Source: Bacteroidales bacterium
GTDB lineage: Bacteria > Bacteroidota > Bacteroidia > Bacteroidales > F082
Assembly: GCA_017531225.1 (NCBI GenBank)
Contig: JAFXLL010000010.1
Location: 248,001-312,000, forward strand
DNA length: 64,000 bases
Reading direction: 5' to 3'
Every line of letters begins with the position of its first letter. Within the stretch, counting starts at the first letter, position 1. The notes under the pieces were generated by a model. That model ran no database searches. It worked only from the letters and a program-made list of their open reading frames with translations, and had not been told where the DNA came from. Shown in pieces: positions 7,347 through 16,040 of this stretch. The position numbers were made by a program, and so were the translations under genes.

Positions 7347-7440
7347 AACTCACCGCCCCGGGCTGGGTGCGTGGGCCGCTGCTCCGATTTTTGGCCTTGA
7401 CTTTTTGGTTACTTTTGGGTCAAGCCAAAAGAAACAAATA
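7347..7440 (+). repeat. Dispersed hairpin repeat, copy C
   Basis: Contains CTCACCGCC, GGGCTGGGTGCGTGGGCC, TTTTTGGCCTTGA and a hairpin whose arms read GTTACTTTTGG and CCAAAAGAAAC (one mismatch). The blocks match copy A in inverted orientation 2.9 kb away, so the two copies bracket the accessory island. Confidence 0.7.
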
Positions 7441-7471
7441 AAAAAAGGCTGCCGTTTGGCAGCCTTTTTCT
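7441..7471. terminator. Bidirectional intrinsic terminator
   Basis: GGCTGCC (7447-7453) pairs with GGCAGCC (7458-7464) around GTTT, with A6 on the left and T5 on the right. It can stop transcripts of the antitoxin gene from the left and of the lipoprotein gene from the right. Confidence 0.85.
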
Positions 7472-7489
7472 TAACATCGATAAAGCGAA

Positions 7490-8029
7490 TTATTCAGCAG
7501 CTTCAGCTGGCTTTTCGCAGCACTGATGAGCTTCTTCGCCCTCGTGATGCTCGCACTTACCCATGCCCATAGCAGCGATACGTTCAAGGACGAGGTCCTT
7601 AACTTCTTCAACGGTCATGGTCTCGATGTTAGCCCACTTTTCCATAACGGCATCCATCTGAGCCTTCATCTCGGCGCACTTAGCTTCGCATTCAGCTTTC
7701 TGTTCCTCGGTCATTTCGGCCATCTTCTGTTCGCAAGCTTCTTTCTTCTCGCAGCATTCCTTGCCTTCAGCCTTCATTTCAGCCATCTTGGCATCAAATT
7801 CAGCAAAAACAGCGATAGCTTTGGCGTTCAGTTCAGCCTTTGCGGTCTCATCCATGTTTTCCCAGTTGGCATATTCAGCCTTCAGGGTGCAGAAGGGGCA
7901 CTGATGTTCAACCACAACTTCTTGTTCTTGTTGAGGTTCTTCAGCTGTTTGTTCCTGTTGTTTGGGAGCGTTGTTGCAAGCCACCATGAAGAGGCTAGCA
8001 AGACCCATCATTAAGAATAACTTTTTCAT
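7490..8029 (-). CDS. Cys- and Glu-rich lipoprotein of unknown function
   Basis: A 179-residue lipoprotein: signal peptide MKKLFLMMGLASLFMVAC with the lipidated Cys at 18, then a Gln/Glu-rich linker. The body is a long charged helix, probably coiled coil, with repeated MAEMK/MTEEQKAE motifs and regularly placed cysteines (HQCPFC, ECC, EAC, AEC, AKC), ending with KCEHHEGEEAHQCC. The Cys/His clusters suggest metal binding or disulfides at the cell surface, but I know no family for it. It has its own promoter (8081-8088) diverging from the PFOR gene and ends at a bidirectional terminator. Confidence 0.8.
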   Translation of the reverse strand: MKKLFLMMGLASLFMVACNNAPKQQEQTAEEPQQEQEVVVEHQCPFCTLKAEYANWENMDETAKAELNAKAIAVFAEFDAKMAEMKAEGKECCEKKEACEQKMAEMTEEQKAECEAKCAEMKAQMDAVMEKWANIETMTVEEVKDLVLERIAAMGMGKCEHHEGEEAHQCCEKPAEAAE

Positions 8030-8080
8030 TTTGAATGATTTAAATGTTGATTAAATGAATAATTGTCGATTTTGAGCGCG

Positions 8081-8088
8081 CAAAAATA
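8081..8088 (-). promoter_or_regulatory. -7 promoter box for the Cys-rich lipoprotein
   Basis: The minus strand reads TATTTTTG, a full TAnnTTTG match, 51 bp before the start codon. Confidence 0.6.
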
Positions 8089-8119
8089 CAAATTATTTGA
8101 AATAATCGTAAAAAAAACT

Positions 8120-8127
8120 TATTTTTG
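8120..8127 (+). promoter_or_regulatory. -7 promoter box for PFOR
   Basis: TATTTTTG lies 65 bp before the PFOR start and back to back with the lipoprotein promoter, 31 bp apart. Confidence 0.6.
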
Positions 8128-8192
8128 CGCCCAAATTTCCCTATTAAGGAATTATCTAACAATCATTCATAACTAACACAAAACATTTAGAA

Positions 8193-11100
8193 ATGGCAGA
8201 AAAAAAATTCATGACATGTGATGGTAACTGCGCTGCTGCGCATGTAGCTTACATGTTTAGTGAAGTGGCCGCTATCTATCCTATCACTCCTTCTTCACCG
8301 ATGGCTGAGTACATCGACGAATGGAGCGCTGGCGGTCGTAAGAACATCTTTGGCGAGAATGTCAAAGTCGTTGAGATGCAATCCGAAGCCGGTGCAGCCG
8401 GTGCCGTCCACGGCAGCTTGCAGGCTGGCGCCCTCACCACCACCTACACCGCCTCGCAAGGTCTCTTGCTGATGATTCCCAATATGTACAAGATCGCCGG
8501 TGAATTGCTTCCTGGCGTGTTCCACGTCTCGGCCCGTGCCCTCGCCGCTCAGGCTCTGTCCATCTTCGGCGACCACGCCGACGTGATGGCTTGCCGCCAG
8601 ACTGGCTTCGCCATGTTGGTCACCAGCTCCGTCCAGGAGATCATGGACCTCGCCCCTGTGGCACACCTCGCAGCCATCGAAGGCCGCGTGCCTTTCGTTC
8701 ACTTCTTCGACGGTTTCCGCACCTCTCACGAAATCCAGAAGGTTGAGGCAGCCGACATGGAGAAACTCCGCAAGCTCGTCAACTACAAGGCTTTGAAGGA
8801 ATATCGCGAACGCGCTCTGAATCCTGAGCACCCTGTAACTCGCGGTACCGCCCAGAACCCTGACATCTATTTCCAGACCCGTGAGCTGCAGAACAAATAC
8901 TACGATGCTCTTCCCGACATCGTGGCCAAGTACATGAAGCAGATGACCAAGATCACTGGTCGTGAATATGCTCCATTCGTTTACTACGGCGCTAAGGATG
9001 CTACCGACATCATCATCGCTATGGGTTCCGTCAACGACGTCATCAAGACCGTCATCGACAAGGAAAACAAGGCTGGCAAGAAGCTCGGTCTCATCACCGT
9101 TCACCTCTATCGTCCTTTCAGCGTGAAGTTCCTCATGAGCGTCATGCCGAAGACCGTGAAGCGCATCTGCGTGCTCGACCGCACCAAGGAACCCGGCGCC
9201 AATGGCGATCCGCTGTACCTCGACGTCGTCGAAGCCTTCAAGGATGCCAAGAAGCAGCCTATGATCATCGGTGGCCGTTATGGTCTGTCCTCAAAGGACA
9301 CCACCCCGGCTCAGATCCTGGCCGTCTACAAGAACCTCGCTGCCGACAAACCGATGAACCAGTTCACCGTGGGTATCAAGGACGATGTCACCCATCGTTC
9401 ACTCAAGGTTGGTAAGGAAATCTCCATCCTGCCGAAGGGCACCTTCGAGGCTAAGTTCTACGGCCTCGGCGCTGACGGTACTGTGGGTGCTAACAAGAAC
9501 TCCATCAAGATCATCGGCGACAACACCAACAAGTACAGCCAAGCTTACTTCGACTACGACTCCAAGAAATCAGGCGGTTATACCTGCTCACACCTGCGTT
9601 TCGGTGACCAGCCCATCCTGGCTCCTTACCTCGTCGGCACTCCTGACTTCGTGGCTGTCCACGTCCCGAGCTACCTGAAGAAATACGACTGCCTCCGCGG
9701 CTTGAAGAAGAACGGTACGTTCCTCTACAACTCACCATGGAGCGTTGCTGAGACCAAGAAGCATCTTCCCGATTTCGTGAAGAAGTATCTGGCCATCAAC
9801 AATATTAATATGTACATCATCGACGCCACCAAGATCGCTGCTGAGATCGGTTTGGGCAACCGCACCAACACCATCCTCCAGAGCGCATTCTTCAAGATTT
9901 CAGGCGTTATTCCTTACGACCTGGCTGTGGAACAGATGAAGAAGTTCATCGTGAAGAGCTATGGTAAGAAGGGTGAAGACATCGTCAACATGAACTACGC
10001 TGCCGTTGACCGCGGTGGTGAGATCCAGAAGGTTGAGATCCCCGCTGAATGGGCTAAGCTTGACTGCACCACCGACTTCGTGTTCGAGCACAACGACGCT
10101 GATCCTGAATTCATCAACAAGGTGATGCGCCCGATGGTTGCCCAGTGTGGTAACGACCTGCCCGTGAGCGCCTTCAAGGACATCGTCGACGGCACCTTCC
10201 CGGCTGGTACCACTGCTTACGAAAAGCGTGGTGTGGCCACCGTCGTTCCTGAGTGGAACCCTGCCAACTGTATCCAGTGCAACCAGTGCTCGCTGGTGTG
10301 CCCGCACGCTGCCATCCGTCCTGTCGTCATGACCGACGCTGAGCTGAAGAAGGCTCCTAAGGGCATGGCCACTGCCGACATGAAGATGCCGAAGGAAATG
10401 GCTGGTATGCATTTCAGAATGCAAGTCTCTGTCTTGGACTGCACGGGTTGCGGCAACTGCGCCGATGTGTGCCCCGCCAAGGAGAAGGCTCTGGTGATGA
10501 AACCGCTCGAAAGCCAACTCGACGAAGCCAAGAACTGGGAGTACGGTCAGAAGAAGGTTACCTACAAGGACGAACTCATCGACAAGTTCGCCAACGTGAA
10601 GAACAGCCAGTTTGCACAGCCGCTGTTCGAGTTCTCGGGTGCCTGCGCCGGTTGCGGTGAGACACCTTACATCAAGACCATCACCCAACTCTTTGGTGAG
10701 AGCATGATGGTGGCCAACGCCACAGGTTGCTCGTCCATCTATGGCGGTTCCGCTCCTGCAACGCCATACTGCAAAAACTACCGCAGTGGCAAGGGTGTGG
10801 CATGGGCCAACTCCCTGTTTGAGGACAACGCCGAGTACGGTCTCGGTATGGCCACGGGTGCCCGCAAGCTCCGTGAAGGCCTCCGCAAGAAGGCTGAAGA
10901 GCTGGTCAACACCACCGTGTTCGACTGGATGAAGGAAGCCACGCAGAAGTGGTTAGACACCTACAACGACACGGTCGCCAACCGCAAGGCTACTGACGAA
11001 TTCGTCGCCGCCCTCGAAAAGGCCATTATGCCTATCGATGCTTGTGTCGACTTCTGGAACGGAGAAGGCAAGAAACTCTATGGTGCCGAAGTGGCAGCCC

Positions 11101-11864
11101 AGAAGCTGCAAGAAGCCAAGGATGCCAAAGCCGCTGGTAGCAAGATTTGCCCCTGCCACGGCTGCGCTCTCGAGCAAGAACTGTTGGATAACAAGGACTT
11201 CCTCGCCAAGAAGAGCCAGTGGATCTTCGGTGGTGACGGTTGGGCTTACGACATCGGTTTCGGTGGCCTCGACCATGTGTTGGCCAGCGGCGAAGATGTC
11301 AATGTCCTCGTTCTCGACACTGAGGTTTACTCGAACACGGGTGGTCAGTCTTCGAAGGCTACGCCTGCTGGTGCTGTCGCCAAGTTCGCTGCCTCTGGTA
11401 AGAAGGTCCGCAAGAAAGACCTCGGCATGATTGCCAAGAGCTACGGTTACGTCTATGTGGCACAGGTCGCCATGGGTGCTTCGCAAGCCCAGTACTTCAA
11501 GGCCATCAAGGAAGCTGAAGCTTATCCGGGCCCGTCGCTGGTGATTTGCTATGCCCCGTGTATCAACCACGGCATCAAGATTGGTATGGGTCACTCCCAG
11601 ATGGAAGAGAAGCTCGCCGTCGACTGCGGTTATTGGCACCTCTGGCGCTTCAACCCGGCCGAGGAAGAGGAAGGCAAGAACGGCTTCCACTTGGATTCGA
11701 AGGAACCCAACTGGGCCGACTTCCAGAAGTTCATCATGGGTGAGGTCCGTTACAACTCACTGCTGAAGACCTTCCCAGAAGAAGCTAAGGAACTCTTCGC
11801 CAAGACCGAGCAGTTCGCTAAGCTCCGCTACGAAGGCTACAAGAAGCTGAGCGAAGGGAAATAA
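8193..11864 (+). CDS. nifJ: Pyruvate:ferredoxin (flavodoxin) oxidoreductase
   Basis: A 1223-residue single-chain PFOR, the usual length, which oxidises pyruvate with CoA to acetyl-CoA and CO2 and reduces ferredoxin or flavodoxin. The N-terminal pyrimidine-binding domain begins MTCDGNCAAAHVAYMFSE with YPITPSSPMAEYID. Two [4Fe-4S] motifs follow, CIQCNQCSLVCP near residue 693 and CTGCGNCADVCP near 750. The thiamine diphosphate domain has GACAGCGETPY near 816 and GDGWAYDIGFGG near 1014, followed by the Mg site LDTEVYSNTGGQSSK. It is the main oxygen-sensitive pyruvate enzyme of anaerobes. It is monocistronic with its own promoter and a strong terminator; GC-rich, biased codon use points to high expression. 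Confidence 0.97.
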   Translation: MAEKKFMTCDGNCAAAHVAYMFSEVAAIYPITPSSPMAEYIDEWSAGGRKNIFGENVKVVEMQSEAGAAGAVHGSLQAGALTTTYTASQGLLLMIPNMYKIAGELLPGVFHVSARALAAQALSIFGDHADVMACRQTGFAMLVTSSVQEIMDLAPVAHLAAIEGRVPFVHFFDGFRTSHEIQKVEAADMEKLRKLVNYKALKEYRERALNPEHPVTRGTAQNPDIYFQTRELQNKYYDALPDIVAKYMKQMTKITGREYAPFVYYGAKDATDIIIAMGSVNDVIKTVIDKENKAGKKLGLITVHLYRPFSVKFLMSVMPKTVKRICVLDRTKEPGANGDPLYLDVVEAFKDAKKQPMIIGGRYGLSSKDTTPAQILAVYKNLAADKPMNQFTVGIKDDVTHRSLKVGKEISILPKGTFEAKFYGLGADGTVGANKNSIKIIGDNTNKYSQAYFDYDSKKSGGYTCSHLRFGDQPILAPYLVGTPDFVAVHVPSYLKKYDCLRGLKKNGTFLYNSPWSVAETKKHLPDFVKKYLAINNINMYIIDATKIAAEIGLGNRTNTILQSAFFKISGVIPYDLAVEQMKKFIVKSYGKKGEDIVNMNYAAVDRGGEIQKVEIPAEWAKLDCTTDFVFEHNDADPEFINKVMRPMVAQCGNDLPVSAFKDIVDGTFPAGTTAYEKRGVATVVPEWNPANCIQCNQCSLVCPHAAIRPVVMTDAELKKAPKGMATADMKMPKEMAGMHFRMQVSVLDCTGCGNCADVCPAKEKALVMKPLESQLDEAKNWEYGQKKVTYKDELIDKFANVKNSQFAQPLFEFSGACAGCGETPYIKTITQLFGESMMVANATGCSSIYGGSAPATPYCKNYRSGKGVAWANSLFEDNAEYGLGMATGARKLREGLRKKAEELVNTTVFDWMKEATQKWLDTYNDTVANRKATDEFVAALEKAIMPIDACVDFWNGEGKKLYGAEVAAQKLQEAKDAKAAGSKICPCHGCALEQELLDNKDFLAKKSQWIFGGDGWAYDIGFGGLDHVLASGEDVNVLVLDTEVYSNTGGQSSKATPAGAVAKFAASGKKVRKKDLGMIAKSYGYVYVAQVAMGASQAQYFKAIKEAEAYPGPSLVICYAPCINHGIKIGMGHSQMEEKLAVDCGYWHLWRFNPAEEEEGKNGFHLDSKEPNWADFQKFIMGEVRYNSLLKTFPEEAKELFAKTEQFAKLRYEGYKKLSEGK

Positions 11865-11876
11865 TGTTTATTAAAT

Positions 11877-11913
11877 AGTTAGCGGGAAGAAATCTTCCCG
11901 CTAACTTTTTTTT
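11877..11913 (+). terminator. Strong intrinsic terminator after PFOR
   Basis: A perfect 14-bp stem (11877-11890 with 11893-11906), 2-base loop drawn minimally, followed by a run of T. Confidence 0.92.
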
Positions 11914-11931
11914 GCTAAAACAGTACATTAT

Positions 11932-12645
11932 ATGAATAATACTAAAATTCTAAAACTGTTTATTGGGGTAGCCTTGTTTGCATTATATGGGTGTGTCAAT
12001 GATGGTACACATGCCAATAGTAATGTTACTTATTCTAATAATAAAAGTGAAACAGATACTCGAATGGATTCAAAATCGGATAATGAATGGTTTAGGAAGG
12101 CAAGTATTATTGCTCAAGAATTTGTCCAAGAAAAGATGGGTAAGTGCGATTTTGAAAGTTTGAATTATGTTGGAGAGACGACATTGGTTGAGAATAGATA
12201 TAAGATTCTTCAAAAATTTACGCATAACAAAGAACAATATGTATATAAGATTTATATTCAGTATAAAGGAGGTGAATGGACAAATAGAGATAATTGGAGT
12301 TATGGAGAATTAATTATTGAAAATTCTTCTACAGGAAAGCAGGTTAGGTATGATGGGACGATGAAATCAGAAGAAAGAAGTTCTAGCGGGTTGATAACTG
12401 CGGGAGGCATTGATTTTAAAATTGCTGAGAAAATAGGCACAACAATTCGTATTTATTCTAATAAAAAACTATCAATAAAAGAGATAAAGAAAGTAGTAAA
12501 GGATTTGTATAAACAATATGATATTATTCATTTCGCGGTTTCTCCTAAAATTGAGCGTGGAGATGAATACTGTACTTATCAAATAAAGATGTTATTTGAT
12601 TATGATAAAGACGAAGTAATTGGTTATAATCCAGAAAAGGATTAA
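11932..12645 (+). CDS. Lipoprotein of unknown function
   Basis: A 237-residue lipoprotein with N-terminal MNNTKILKLFIGVALFALYG and lipidated Cys at 21, then a Ser/Asn-rich linker. The body has beta-strand-like stretches (YVYKIYIQYKGGEWTNRDNW and STGKQVRYDGT) but no motif I recognise. Codon use is strongly AT-rich compared with PFOR before it and other neighbours, so it may be acquired. It lies between the PFOR terminator and a convergent ATPase gene. Confidence 0.7.
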   Translation: MNNTKILKLFIGVALFALYGCVNDGTHANSNVTYSNNKSETDTRMDSKSDNEWFRKASIIAQEFVQEKMGKCDFESLNYVGETTLVENRYKILQKFTHNKEQYVYKIYIQYKGGEWTNRDNWSYGELIIENSSTGKQVRYDGTMKSEERSSSGLITAGGIDFKIAEKIGTTIRIYSNKKLSIKEIKKVVKDLYKQYDIIHFAVSPKIERGDEYCTYQIKMLFDYDKDEVIGYNPEKD

Positions 12646-12751
12646 ATTCTCTTTTACGGCTGCTTTAAAATAGTTAGCTACATATTGACAATGAAGGTAT
12701 TTAAAAAACAGTAATCTTCATTTTTTAAAACCAAAACACCATCCCTGCTTT

Positions 12752-14017
12752 TTACGGTCTAATCTGGTTTATCGATGCCACATAAACACCGTCTTCTCTT
12801 AAATAAGATGGGCCAACAGCGGTGAGAACCATCAAAAAAGACGGCGCTCTGTAATCGCTTTTCTCGACAATCTTGTTCCTCAATAATTTCAAGGATTTCG
12901 CTCCCTCTTCAATCAATTTGTCGCCACCGAGTTTTATTTCAACAGCACCCCATCGCCCATCTTCAAGATGAATCACCGCATCGCACTCAAGCCCGGCATT
13001 GTCACGATAGTGACGGACTTCGCCATCCAAACTATTGGCATAAATCGACAAATCCCTAACAGCAAGATCCTCAAAAAACAAACCGAAGCTCTCCAAATCT
13101 TTGGTCAGGTCTTCCGGTCCGATTTGCAAGGCTCTGCAAGCTATCGATGTATCCACAAAATGCCTCGTTGGCGTAGTACGAATAGATGTTTTCGACCTGA
13201 TATTCGGATTCCACGCCTGCAAATCATCAATGATATACAAGTCCCGTAGTGCTTCCATATAGTCTCCAAACGTCTTTGCATCCATCGAACGTTCATTGTT
13301 TTGCTTGACATCCTCTATAATGGTTGACACGGAAGCCTCTGTAGAGATGTGACGGGCATAGCTTCTCAATATCATTCGCAACACTTCAGGCTTCTTATTA
13401 CGAAAGCGTTCGTTATCACTGTCTTCAAACAAAAACAAACCGTTATAATAGTTCTTGGTGACATCAATGGCTATGTCTTTCCCTGCAAGAACCGATATCG
13501 GCCAACCACCCCGACAAATCAAAAAAGCAACGTCATCGATATCAAAACCATCATTATAATCAGTTGTAAATTCATCGCCACCATCAAATAAATCCATCAA
13601 CGAGACTTTGCCATTGGAATCGCCAGACTCCCATAATGACATCGGCCTCATTTTTATTGGAGTGATGCGCCCTGCCCCCGAATGATGGATATCCGTCTTT
13701 TCCGCAGGTGTTGAACTTCCAGTTAAAATAAACTTCCCAAATTGATATTCATCATCAAGATTATCCTTAACACAATTCCAAATATTAGGAACGGTTTGCC
13801 ATTCATCAATTAGTCTTGGAGTTTCTCCAGCAAGAACCGTTTTAGGATTAAGTTTTGCCAATGCAATGGCTTGTTTTGTATTCAACTTAACAAAGCTCTT
13901 CTGGTATCGCATACAAGTTGTAGTTTTACCACAAAATTTGGGTCCTGCTACAACTATAGCACCTGAAGTACGAAGCTTTTTTTCGATCTCTTTTTCAACT
14001 AATCTTGGAACATACAT
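12752..14017 (-). CDS. AAA_14/DUF4143 family ATPase
   Basis: A 421-residue ATPase of the widespread AAA_14 + DUF4143 family. The P-loop GPKFCGKTTT is at residues 25-34 and a Walker B-type LIDEWQTVPNIW near 87-98; the DUF4143 half follows from about 200. Near the C-terminus the pattern CDAVIHLEDGRWGAVEIKLG resembles the PD-(D/E)xK nuclease core seen in this family. Cellular function is unknown; such genes are often scattered and multi-copy in gut Bacteroidales and archaea. It stands alone with its own promoter at 14044-14051. Confidence 0.88.
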   Translation of the reverse strand: MYVPRLVEKEIEKKLRTSGAIVVAGPKFCGKTTTCMRYQKSFVKLNTKQAIALAKLNPKTVLAGETPRLIDEWQTVPNIWNCVKDNLDDEYQFGKFILTGSSTPAEKTDIHHSGAGRITPIKMRPMSLWESGDSNGKVSLMDLFDGGDEFTTDYNDGFDIDDVAFLICRGGWPISVLAGKDIAIDVTKNYYNGLFLFEDSDNERFRNKKPEVLRMILRSYARHISTEASVSTIIEDVKQNNERSMDAKTFGDYMEALRDLYIIDDLQAWNPNIRSKTSIRTTPTRHFVDTSIACRALQIGPEDLTKDLESFGLFFEDLAVRDLSIYANSLDGEVRHYRDNAGLECDAVIHLEDGRWGAVEIKLGGDKLIEEGAKSLKLLRNKIVEKSDYRAPSFLMVLTAVGPSYLREDGVYVASINQIRP

Positions 14018-14043
14018 AGCATCATCTCTTTTATTTCACGCTG

Positions 14044-14051
14044 CAAATATA
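14044..14051 (-). promoter_or_regulatory. -7 promoter box for the DUF4143 ATPase
   Basis: The minus strand reads TATATTTG, 26 bp before the start codon. Confidence 0.55.
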
Positions 14052-14194
14052 CTAAAATTCCTATGATTTTCAATAAAAAATTACCAAGATTTTCAATTAT
14101 AATTATTAAAATAACGAGAACCTCCTCCTATATACTCACCATTACTATGTATTCCACTACAATAAAACCTTGCAGGTCACGTTATCTGATAACC

Positions 14195-15121
14195 ATGATT
14201 AAAAAACCATTCTCTATCATCCGCAATATCTTGGCCATCCTTGGCGGACTAACGATTGTCGCCCTAATCGTGATCTGGATCATTTCACCAAATTACGATG
14301 TAGAGGTATACAAAAACAACATTGGATTGTACAAAAACAGACTTAAAGCCTTACGCTCCTCGGGAGATTATGTTGCTGACACCAATGTGTTTTCCATGCA
14401 AATCATTCAAGATTCGACACGGGCAAAAGAGATTCGCGATTATTTTCAGCTGGACACCCTCTTTCCTGAGAATGCCGACACCTGGGAAAAAGCCGTTGCC
14501 ATTGGTAAGTTTGTGTCCTCAAACATTCCGCACGATAACCAAAAGCTATGGCCGGAACATATCAACGCCATCGGATTGTGGGAATACACAAAAGAGGTCG
14601 CTCCTGCCTTCAACTGCCGCCTTCATGGCATCATGACATTTGAGCTACTTCTCGCTGAAAACATCAAGGCAAGGTATGTCACTTGCATGCCCCAAGACAA
14701 AGACGACCCAGATTGTCACGTCGTCAATGAGGTATGGCTACCGGAACTCAACAAATGGGCGATGATCGACACCGACATGGGTGGGCATTATGTATCGGAC
14801 ATGGACGGCACACCGTTGTCACTTCAAGAAATGCGCGAGCATTACACTGCCGGCAAGAAAATGAAGATGTATCCGGCTTTTGGCCAAGGTAGCAGCAAAG
14901 TGGACGATTATTATGCCTATATGGCGAAAAACACTTACTGGTTCTCCTGCTGGGGAACGCTATCGTATTATCAAGAAGATTACAAGATAGAGAATGTCAT
15001 CCGTGACAGTTACCTCCATTTGGTTCCCTCTGGTTTTGAGCCGTTCGAAATAGGCGGAGGCACTACCATTACCACCAATGCATCTCAATTTTGGGAAGCA
15101 TCACTTATTCAGGGAAGATAA
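14195..15121 (+). CDS. Membrane-anchored transglutaminase-like protein
   Basis: From ATG 14195 the product has 308 residues: a short basic start MIKKPFSIIRNILA, one membrane segment (LGGLTIVALIVIWIISP), then a periplasmic or surface domain. A transglutaminase-like triad is likely: Cys in APAFNCRLHGIM, His in DPDCHVVNEVWL and Asp in KWAMIDTDMGG. Such domains act as peptidases or cross-link/cleave isopeptide bonds. The open frame extends upstream to 14063 but that part is low in coding character, so the internal ATG is chosen. The 3' end overlaps the convergent dehydrogenase gene by 21 bp. Confidence 0.7.
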   Translation: MIKKPFSIIRNILAILGGLTIVALIVIWIISPNYDVEVYKNNIGLYKNRLKALRSSGDYVADTNVFSMQIIQDSTRAKEIRDYFQLDTLFPENADTWEKAVAIGKFVSSNIPHDNQKLWPEHINAIGLWEYTKEVAPAFNCRLHGIMTFELLLAENIKARYVTCMPQDKDDPDCHVVNEVWLPELNKWAMIDTDMGGHYVSDMDGTPLSLQEMREHYTAGKKMKMYPAFGQGSSKVDDYYAYMAKNTYWFSCWGTLSYYQEDYKIENVIRDSYLHLVPSGFEPFEIGGGTTITTNASQFWEASLIQGR

Positions 15122-16030
15122 GCATTCCAAATTCTTAATCACAATCCCAAGCCTCAACTTGAACGCCTCCTCGGTGGCAAAACCGATGTGAGGCAACATG
15201 ATCAAATTGGGCGCATCAAACAGCGGATTGTCCTGCTTCAACGGCGGCTCGGTGCCATACACGTCAGTGGCGGCACCGGCGATGATGCCTGACTTCAAGG
15301 CATCAGCGAGGGCCTGCTCGTTTACGACAGGGCCTCGAGCCGTATTAATAAGGATCGCGGATGATTTCATCAGCTTCAAATCCTTGGCGGTGATGAAGTC
15401 GCGAGTCTCGTTGTTCAAGGCAATATGCAGGGTGACGATGTCGGATTCCTTCAACAAAGTCTCCTTGTCAACAAAGGTCACGCCGTCAACGGTCTTGGGC
15501 GTGCGGTTCCAAGCCAATACCTTGCAGCCGAAGGCATTGAGAATCTTGGCCACACGTTGACCAATGTTACCCATACCAATGATACCCACGGTCTTGCCAC
15601 CAATCTCACGGCCAGGCATGATGCCCTTGCGCTGACATTCACGGGTAATCTTGTCGTTTTCCAACACCTTGCGATACACATCGATCATCATGGCAATAGC
15701 GAGCTCAGCAACGGCTTCGGTGGAATAGCCGGCGGCGTTTTTCACGATGATGCCACGGCGCTGGCACTCCTCCATATCGATATGATCCAAACCCGTGAAG
15801 GCGATGGAGAGCATCTTCAGCTTGGGGCAGGCATCTAGGAAGTCTTTTCTCAACGGGATGTTGCTCTCGATGATGACCTCGGCACCTTCGGCGCGACGTT
15901 TCAGCTCATCGATGTTTTCGTTACGGTCAGGATAGATGACCACTTCATGACCTTGCGCTCTCAATCCAGCACAGGCTTCTTCAATGATATTGGTCTTGAG
16001 ACCAAGGGGTTCTAAAAAAACGATTTTCAT
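15101..16030 (-). CDS. D-2-hydroxyacid dehydrogenase (NAD-dependent)
   Basis: A 309-residue member of the D-isomer 2-hydroxyacid dehydrogenase family. The NAD-binding Rossmann motif is GKTVGIIGMGNIGQRVAKIL (middle of the chain), followed by the family blocks MKSSAILINTARGPVVNEQA (Arg of the active site region), and GAATDVYGTEPP (Glu), with the catalytic His in MLPHIGFATEEA. It reduces a 2-keto acid or oxidises a D-2-hydroxy acid; the exact substrate (glycerate, phosphoglycerate, lactate) is not evident. ATG at 16030 fits the MKIVFLEPLG start; the upstream ATG at 16051 would overlap the preceding response regulator gene. Likely last gene after the two-component pair. Confidence 0.88.
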   Translation of the reverse strand: MKIVFLEPLGLKTNIIEEACAGLRAQGHEVVIYPDRNENIDELKRRAEGAEVIIESNIPLRKDFLDACPKLKMLSIAFTGLDHIDMEECQRRGIIVKNAAGYSTEAVAELAIAMMIDVYRKVLENDKITRECQRKGIMPGREIGGKTVGIIGMGNIGQRVAKILNAFGCKVLAWNRTPKTVDGVTFVDKETLLKESDIVTLHIALNNETRDFITAKDLKLMKSSAILINTARGPVVNEQALADALKSGIIAGAATDVYGTEPPLKQDNPLFDAPNLIMLPHIGFATEEAFKLRLGIVIKNLECLSSLNK

Positions 16031-16040
16031 ATTTTCAGTT

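Noticed and set aside
8295-10688. Long minus-strand open frames of 269 and 262 codons
   Set aside because: They lie opposite the highly biased, GC-rich PFOR gene and have no recognisable protein features; they are shadows.
12646-12751. Weak hairpin AATGAAG/CTTCATT after the AT-rich lipoprotein gene
   Set aside because: The loop is about 20 bases and the arms are short and AT-rich, so it was not listed as a terminator.
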